DNA from: an uncultured Microcoleaceae cyanobacterium
GTDB taxonomy: Bacteria; Cyanobacteriota; Cyanobacteriia; Cyanobacteriales; Microcoleaceae
Reading direction: 5' to 3'
Length of the DNA: 8,648 nucleotides
NCBI GenBank assembly: GCA_938083405.1
Contig: CALKCV010000259.1
Location: forward strand, 1-8,648
Shown here: piece after piece, positions 1 to 4,700 of the stretch
Numbering within the stretch: position 1 is the stretch's first letter
How the letters are laid out: every line of letters starts with the position of its first letter
Program-made: the position numbers and the translations under genes
Notes under the pieces: model-generated
Database searches by the model: none
The model's input: only the letters and a program-made list of their open reading frames with translations
Told to the model about the DNA's origin: nothing

Positions 1-105
1 ATAAATCCCTATTAGGGATTGAAACGAGAAATTGTTCTATTTCTGGCAGACGTTGTTTTTGCCACTGGGTTGCAATTTCGATAAATCTCTATTAGGGATT
101 GAAAC
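1..105 (+). CRISPR. Trailer end of a CRISPR array (two repeats, one spacer visible)
   Basis: Two copies of a repeat ending in CTATTAGGGATTGAAAC are seen. The first (1-25) is cut by the window edge; the second ends at 105. Taking the full unit as 37 bp, starting GTTGCAATTT at 69, leaves a 43-bp spacer at 26-68. The 69 boundary is inferred from similar cyanobacterial repeats, because the first copy does not show its 5' part. The last repeat has CTCT where the first has CCCT, a substitution in the inner palindrome that is typical of the degenerate trailer-side repeat. The 3' ATTGAAAC matches the usual 5' handle of crRNAs, so the array should be transcribed on the + strand with its leader outside the window to the left. 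No cas gene is in view and the subtype cannot be assigned; similar repeats occur with type I-D and type III systems. Confidence 0.9.
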
Positions 106-119
106 TTGCAAATCTTCGA

Positions 120-159
120 CTCCCAGAAACCTGATTTTTAAAAAACAGGTTTCTGGGAG
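120..159. repeat. Perfect 14-bp inverted repeat after the CRISPR array
   Basis: CTCCCAGAAACCTG (120-133) is the exact reverse complement of CAGGTTTCTGGGAG (146-159), with an A/T-only 12-nt loop. It begins 15 nt after the final CRISPR repeat. It is not followed by a T run, so it is not a canonical intrinsic terminator, although it could end or stabilise the 3' side of the pre-crRNA. The AGAAACC...GGTTTCT arms match the palindromes near 7536-7568, so a dispersed repeat family is the more likely identity. Confidence 0.7.
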
Positions 160-372
160 AGCCAAACTCGCCACAATCTAATTCACGCTTAGATAATTTT
201 TACTAGAAAAAAAGTTAATTTTACTAACAACATTTAATTCGATTAAAACCTAACTTCAAAGTGACAAAACGAAAGTAGCCCGCCATAAGTAGGGTTTTGC
301 TCCCGCCAACTCCGGACCAAGCACAGTCAAATCCTTAAATTAGCGGCATCTGTACCGCACGGCTGAAAAATA
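160..372. other. Non-coding spacer, no recognised feature
   Basis: This stretch between the hairpin and the promoter of the next genes has no frame of useful length with a start. It is AT-rich at 160-260 and more GC-rich at 270-360. I could not match it to a known RNA family. A short stop-to-stop minus frame (243-329) has no start codon and is not called. Confidence 0.5.
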
Positions 373-414
373 TTTGCGAGTTTCTTTCCCTCGCAAACAG
401 AAAATTGCTATAAT
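373..414 (+). promoter_or_regulatory. Extended -10 promoter with overlapping palindrome
   Basis: TGCTATAAT at 406-414 is a perfect extended -10 (TGn plus TATAAT). A -35 with 17-bp spacing would fall at 386-391 (TTCCCT) and is weak, as expected for an extended -10 promoter. An 8-bp inverted repeat, TTTGCGAG (373-380) and CTCGCAAA (390-397), covers the -35 region and could be an operator. Transcription would start near 421 and lead into the small frames at 453 and 512 and the gene at 589. Confidence 0.45.
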
Positions 415-452
415 GCGATTTAGAATCTAGTTTTAGAACAAACTAAAGGAAT

Positions 453-512
453 ATGGAAAGAAGAGAAGGGGATGCTTTAGTTTACCAGCAAGAAATAAGG
501 AAGGACTGGTAA
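453..512 (+). CDS. Possible 19-residue leader peptide
   Basis: A 19-codon frame (MERREGDALVYQQEIRKDW) starts 3 nt after AAAGGA (445-450), about 30 nt downstream of the predicted transcription start. Its TAA stop (510-512) shares a base with the ATG of the next frame at 512, giving a TAATG overlap that would allow translational coupling. The peptide is strongly charged and has no recognised motif. It may equally be a chance frame; the position and overlap are the only support. Confidence 0.2.
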   Translation: MERREGDALVYQQEIRKDW

Positions 513-646
513 TGAAGTTTTTTCTCGATTCGGTCGTACTAAAACTTATCTTCTCAAATTTGGTCTTTTTTCTCGTACTCATAGACTTATGCAAATCATC
601 CAACAAACATCCACAATTCTCAAACTACAAATACAAAACTATTTAA
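512..646 (+). CDS. Possible 44-residue small hydrophobic protein
   Basis: A 44-codon frame begins MKFFLDSVVLKLIFSNL and has one hydrophobic segment (about residues 3-27) that could span a membrane, followed by a polar tail rich in K, N and S. Its ribosome binding site, AAGGAAGGA at 497-505 with 6-nt spacing, is the best in this part of the window. It overlaps the start of the 272-residue gene at 589 in a different frame for 58 nt. It could be a real small membrane protein, a coupling frame that delivers ribosomes to 589, or a chance frame. I know no homologue. Confidence 0.3.
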   Translation: MKFFLDSVVLKLIFSNLVFFLVLIDLCKSSNKHPQFSNYKYKTI

Positions 647-1407
647 AAAATCAGTCGATCGTATTAGCACTGAGTCCAATCTTTTTCTTAACTGGATTGA
701 TTATGATTTCTTTCGATACTCTGATAATTTTAAAGTGTAACCGTCTTGAATCAGCTCGGGTTGATTGCGAAATTATTAGAAAGAATTTGTTGCTACAAAA
801 GAGTCGTTCTATTGAAGTTACAGACCTTCAGAGTGCTGAAGTTAGCGCCAAAAAACGGTCGGGGGGTAATCGAGGTTATAATTACCAAATTATTTTAATT
901 ACTAAAACTAGCAGAATTCCTTTGACTATTCATCATGGTTCGAGAGGAAAAAGCAAATACGATCGAGAAACTCAGTCTATTAACTCTTTTATTGGAGCAT
1001 CGGAGCCAAATTCATTAACAGTTAACCACGATCTTATCCCGTTCTTAACTATAATTGGAGTAGTTTTTATGTTGGTCGGTCCGCTGGTGGTTATTAGCGG
1101 ATTAACAGTCAAACAAATTACTTATTGTATTTTTGATAAAGAGTTAAAGAAAATCTTCATAACGAAGCAAAATCTACTTAAGTCAGAGCGGGAAGAATTA
1201 ATGTTTAGTGAAGTTACAAAGGTTAAGGTTACAAAAAAGAATCAATTCGGTTACATTCTAAGCTTAGAAATTTTAGATGGTGAGGATATTCATTTGAAGG
1301 ATTATGGGGCTGAAACTGACAAATATCGCCACAGTCAAGAAAAATACGATAAATACAATAACATTGCTGAATCGATTAATCAATTTATAGATTTTGGAGA
1401 AAAATAG
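589..1407 (+). CDS. Two-helix membrane protein of unknown function (cyanobacterial family)
   Basis: This 272-residue protein has a short N-terminal segment, a first membrane helix at about residues 24-48, an extra-membrane region (50-148), a second helix at about 149-172, and a C-terminal soluble domain (173-272). Two cysteines sit just after helix 1 (C50 and C60, C-x9-C). The middle region has a pattern I recall from an uncharacterised cyanobacterial family: CxR...C, then LQxAEV, then a YxxxLxTKxxxIPLT block and an IN-F segment. The C-terminal part (CIFDKELKKIFI...VTKVKV...LSLEILDGEDI) resembles a beta-rich, PH-like fold, but that is only an impression. The ATG at 589 has no Shine-Dalgarno sequence; the start is kept because the MQIIQQTST beginning fits the family. 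Translation may be coupled to the frame at 512-646. Codons are AT-rich. No function can be assigned. Confidence 0.85.
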   Translation: MQIIQQTSTILKLQIQNYLKNQSIVLALSPIFFLTGLIMISFDTLIILKCNRLESARVDCEIIRKNLLLQKSRSIEVTDLQSAEVSAKKRSGGNRGYNYQIILITKTSRIPLTIHHGSRGKSKYDRETQSINSFIGASEPNSLTVNHDLIPFLTIIGVVFMLVGPLVVISGLTVKQITYCIFDKELKKIFITKQNLLKSEREELMFSEVTKVKVTKKNQFGYILSLEILDGEDIHLKDYGAETDKYRHSQEKYDKYNNIAESINQFIDFGEK

Positions 1408-1440
1408 AGAGATTATTATAGAGGATTGCGGCTGTTTGAG

Positions 1441-1473
1441 TAATTAATAATTAATAATTAATAATTAATAATT
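1441..1473. repeat. TAATTAA heptamer tandem repeat, 4.7 copies
   Basis: TAATTAA is repeated four times without error (1441-1468), followed by a partial TAATT. It begins 33 bp after the stop of the 272-residue gene. Short tandem heptamers of this kind are common in spacers of filamentous cyanobacteria. Confidence 0.9.
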
Positions 1474-1526
1474 CTTGGACTTCCATCGTCCTAATTTGGT
1501 TCAAAATCTGCCGGCCGAACTACTGA

Positions 1527-1607
1527 TTTTTCGATCGCGCGGTGCGGGACTATATTAGCGATTTCGCTCTGGAAGAAGAAGACGACCCAGAGGAAATCGC
1601 TACTTAA
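1527..1607 (+). pseudogene. Possible remnant of a C-terminal coding end
   Basis: The open frame that ends at TAA 1605-1607 reads FFDRAVRDYISDFALEEE and then DDPEEIAT, an acidic tail that looks like the end of a real protein. There is no ATG start; a GTG at 1542 gives only 21 codons. The next frame just upstream (about 1499-1556) reads VQNLPAELLIFRSRGAGLY before its stop, so a frameshifted fragment is possible. The parent protein was not identified and the call is weak. Confidence 0.15.
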
Positions 1608-1650
1608 TTATTATGGGGTGCGTTAGTAGGCTAATTGTAAAATGCGTCTT

Positions 1651-1706
1651 TTGTAGTAATCGCTTTAGCGATTTATCTATATTAATCGCTAAAGCGATCG
1701 CTACAA
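1651..1706. repeat. Large imperfect hairpin with HIP1 site between convergent genes
   Basis: The arms TTGTAGTAATCGCTTTAGCG... (1651-1673) and ...CGCTAAAGCGATCGCTACAA (1684-1706) pair over 23 bp with a two-base mismatch block and a 10-nt loop. The HIP1 octamer GCGATCGC lies at 1694-1701. The element ends 31 bp before the stop codon of the macroglobulin gene, so transcripts of both converging genes would form it. There is no T run, so it may serve as a bidirectional 3' structure rather than a textbook terminator, or be a mobile palindromic repeat. Confidence 0.65.
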
Positions 1707-1737
1707 CAGTCGATTGCCACCCTACCAGTTGAGAAAT

Positions 1738-4700
1738 CTACTTCACTTCTAAAGTCGCTGAAGCCGATCGCCCGAATTCCTCTGGGGCGTATTGCAACCG
1801 CGCCTCCGCACCGGGCCATAAAAACCTTCCCGGAGTAACAGACCGCACCAAATAATGCATCCGATACGCTCCTGGTTCGAGCCGGTCGGCATAAGCCTCC
1901 ACCCGATCGCGGTAAATCTGCCGATAGCCTATAGCCCAACTATCCGCCCCCGCTTGCAAAGCGGCATTAGAAGTTTGGAAGCTGCTATCGATCGCCTCAA
2001 AACCGGCCGGCAAAGGATCCTTAATCGTCACCCGATCCACCGAGCGATCGCTGACAATCTCCAAACCAATATCGAACACCTGACCGGCCTCCACGCTCAA
2101 AGCCTCCTTTGGCGTCGATAAATCGATCCGCTGCAACACCTCATCGCTGCCCACCGGCCGAATTTCCCGACTTATCCGCAAACCCGCAAAGCGTCCCGGT
2201 TGCATCCCCGGCAGTCGGTAGCTGTACTCCACCAAATAATGCAAAGTACCATCCCCAGACTTATCGAGGATCAGTTCCGACTGGCCCTCGGGCAGCGCAT
2301 CCATGGCCACGCTGACAGAAGTCTTCGGATTTTCGTAACCCTCAAACCGCGCCGAAATCAACTTCTGCCCCGCCAGACTCGCAGTAGCCTCAAAATTCGG
2401 CGGCGTCGGTTGCGTCTGGCTGTAGTCCGCCAAAGCGCTCAAAGCCTTCGCGTTATCGTAAGTCGTCTGCCAAGTGCCGTCGCGGCGCAAGCTCAACAAA
2501 CTCTCCAACAAGCGATCGAGGGTTTCCTGCCCGGCATTGCGAGCGACAAACAACCGCAAGGCCTCCGCTTGGGCGGCCGTATCCGAATTCATCCAGCCCC
2601 AACCCCGAGGCAAATTCACCGTAGCATTGCGCCCCGTCTGGTAGATGCTCTCCTGGATGCGATCGAACATCTCCCCGGACTGTTGCTGCCAGTCGGAGAA
2701 ACCAGATAAATAACGCGCCAGTTCGATGCGGGCTACCAGATCCAGCTTCTCCCGCTGGACGTAAATATCCGCCAGATAGGCATTGCGCCGGTCTCCCAAC
2801 TCCGCCAGGGCGATCGCTGCATCCAAGCGCATCTGAGCCTTACACAATTCGGCAGCGCAATATTCGTACTGCCCCGGATCGGCCAAAATGCCCGCCAAAT
2901 AGTTCTTAACTCGGTCGATCGCCTCTGGTTTCACCATATAGGGGAAAGCCTCGATCGCCCAAGCCATAGCCTCCGCCGCGTAAGGCGTCACGAAGGGATC
3001 GGAAAACTCCATCCCCGGATAGTAAGCAAAACCGCCATCGGGCCGTTGCAGTTTAGCCAATTTTTCCAAAGCCAAAGCCGCCTGTTTCTTAGGCTCGAAA
3101 TCCCCAAAAGCTCCACCGTACTTCTCGCCGAGGATTTCAAGATTGGCAGCGATCGCTAACTGACTCGCCGCCGGTTCCAAAAACGGCAACCGGTCTTCGC
3201 GAAACACCTCTTTCGCTGGGGCCGCAATCTCCGGTATCAGCGTACTCGCCAGCATCACTTCCAAACCGCCAACATCCGGCACCACGTTTTGGTTAGTATT
3301 AAGAGGAATCTCCAGACCATCGCCCGCAGTCCCCGATTCCACAACCGTCTCGCTTACAGTCAACGACTGCACCGGCAAAGACACCTCAAAAGCATCCCCG
3401 AGTCCCCCATCCGATAGCGTCACGAAGCGCACCTTACCATCCCCCGGACGGTTGGCCTCCATCGCGAAACGATAAGCCTGAGTGCTTTTTTCCTGCTTGG
3501 TTTGCAAACTCTCCGAACTCTTCGGCTTTTTAGCCACAAAGTCGATTTTATCGTCGAGTTCCCCCTGAATAGTCAGATTCGCTTGCTTGTTCGTATTGTT
3601 CGTCACCGACAAACCAGCTTCAAAGCGATCGCCCCTCCGAACGAACTGGGGCAACACCGGATTCGACAGCAACGGTTTCGTCGCGACAAAAGTCCCCTCG
3701 CCGTTGCCGAAATGCAAATCGCCATCGGTAGCCACCGCCATCACCCGCCAAGTCGTCAGGTCGTCCGGCAGTTTAAAAGTTACAGTTGCCTTACCGTTTC
3801 TGTCCGTCGCCACCGCGCCGTTATAATAAGCCCAAGGCTTAAAATCCTCGCGCACCCTGGTACTGGCAGCGCTAGCGGACTGGCCCCCGCCATAGCCCCA
3901 ACCTTTCGACATTGGTGCAGCCATACTTTCCAACTGCGCCTCGGGGCGGTTATCGCTGAAACGAGTAGAAATAGACTGTTCCGCATACACCGTTTTCACC
4001 AAGTCCGGCGGGCGATATCCAGTCAGTTGCAACACGGCATCGTTAACTACCATCACCGCCAACTGTCCCGCAGCCGGTCTGCCGTCGCTGTTTTTCAGTT
4101 GCAAATCCACCATTTCCACCGCCCCAGGTTCGATTTCTGGGTCTCGGGGAGCGATTTCGACCTTTAAATATTTATCCCCCAAATCCGTTTTAAAAGGGGC
4201 GAAGCCGATACGGGACAAGCTTTCTACGCTGCCCGGTTCCACCTCTTGCAAGGGCGGTCCTTGGCGGACTAAAACCGCTTGTACTGCGGCATTGGGTACC
4301 ATTTCCGGCGTTACCTCAAACTTAATCTCTGGGGCGCCGCCTTTGACTGTAGCTATCTTTTGATAAAGAGGCTTGTCTCGCACCACCGCAAAATATAGTT
4401 GCGCTTCTTCGTAGGGGGACTGGATCAATGCCGTGGCAGTTTCTCCCGGTTTATAGGTATCTTTGTCCAGCTTGACTTCTACCACGTTGCGATCGCGATC
4501 GCCCCAATAGACCCCGCCCGCACCGGTGGCCCAAACTTGGGTATCCGTCGCCGTTGCCTCGTTTTCCGCCCCGACAAAGTTGGCGCGGATGCGATAGCTG
4601 CCGGACTCCGGCGGTCTCAGCTTGACCGTTGTCGGTTTGTTCCCCGACTTTGCCGATTTTTCCGCCACCGTCTCGTACTCCACCTGACTTCTCTGGCTGC

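Larger units (their letters stand above)
1408..1737. other. Spacer between convergent genes
   Basis: This 330-bp spacer lies between the ends of two converging genes. It contains a heptamer tandem repeat (1441-1473), a short acidic open frame that may be a gene remnant (1527-1607), and a large imperfect hairpin with a HIP1 site (1651-1706). No RNA gene was recognised, and no hairpin followed by a T run is present on either strand. Confidence 0.7.

Noticed and set aside
269..279. ACGAAAGTAGC, similar to the end of the cyanobacterial glutamine riboswitch motif
   Set aside because: The matching 5' CGTTCA part and pairing stems are missing, so the resemblance is too short to call.
243..329. Minus-strand open stretch reading SWREQNPTYGGLLSF
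   Set aside because: It has no start codon, only 27 codons between stops, and no recognised homologue.
1682..1939. Minus-strand 85-codon frame overlapping the 3' end of the macroglobulin gene
   Set aside because: It lies in another frame of the same strand over conserved C-terminal coding sequence and has no motif.
1855..2709. Plus-strand frames at 1855-2121, 2109-2315 and 2200-2709
   Set aside because: They lie antisense inside the macroglobulin gene, are rich in R, P and H, and have no domain; they reflect the high GC of the gene on the other strand.
3780..3986. Minus-strand 68-codon frame inside the macroglobulin gene
   Set aside because: It is out of frame with the conserved A2M core and has no support of its own.
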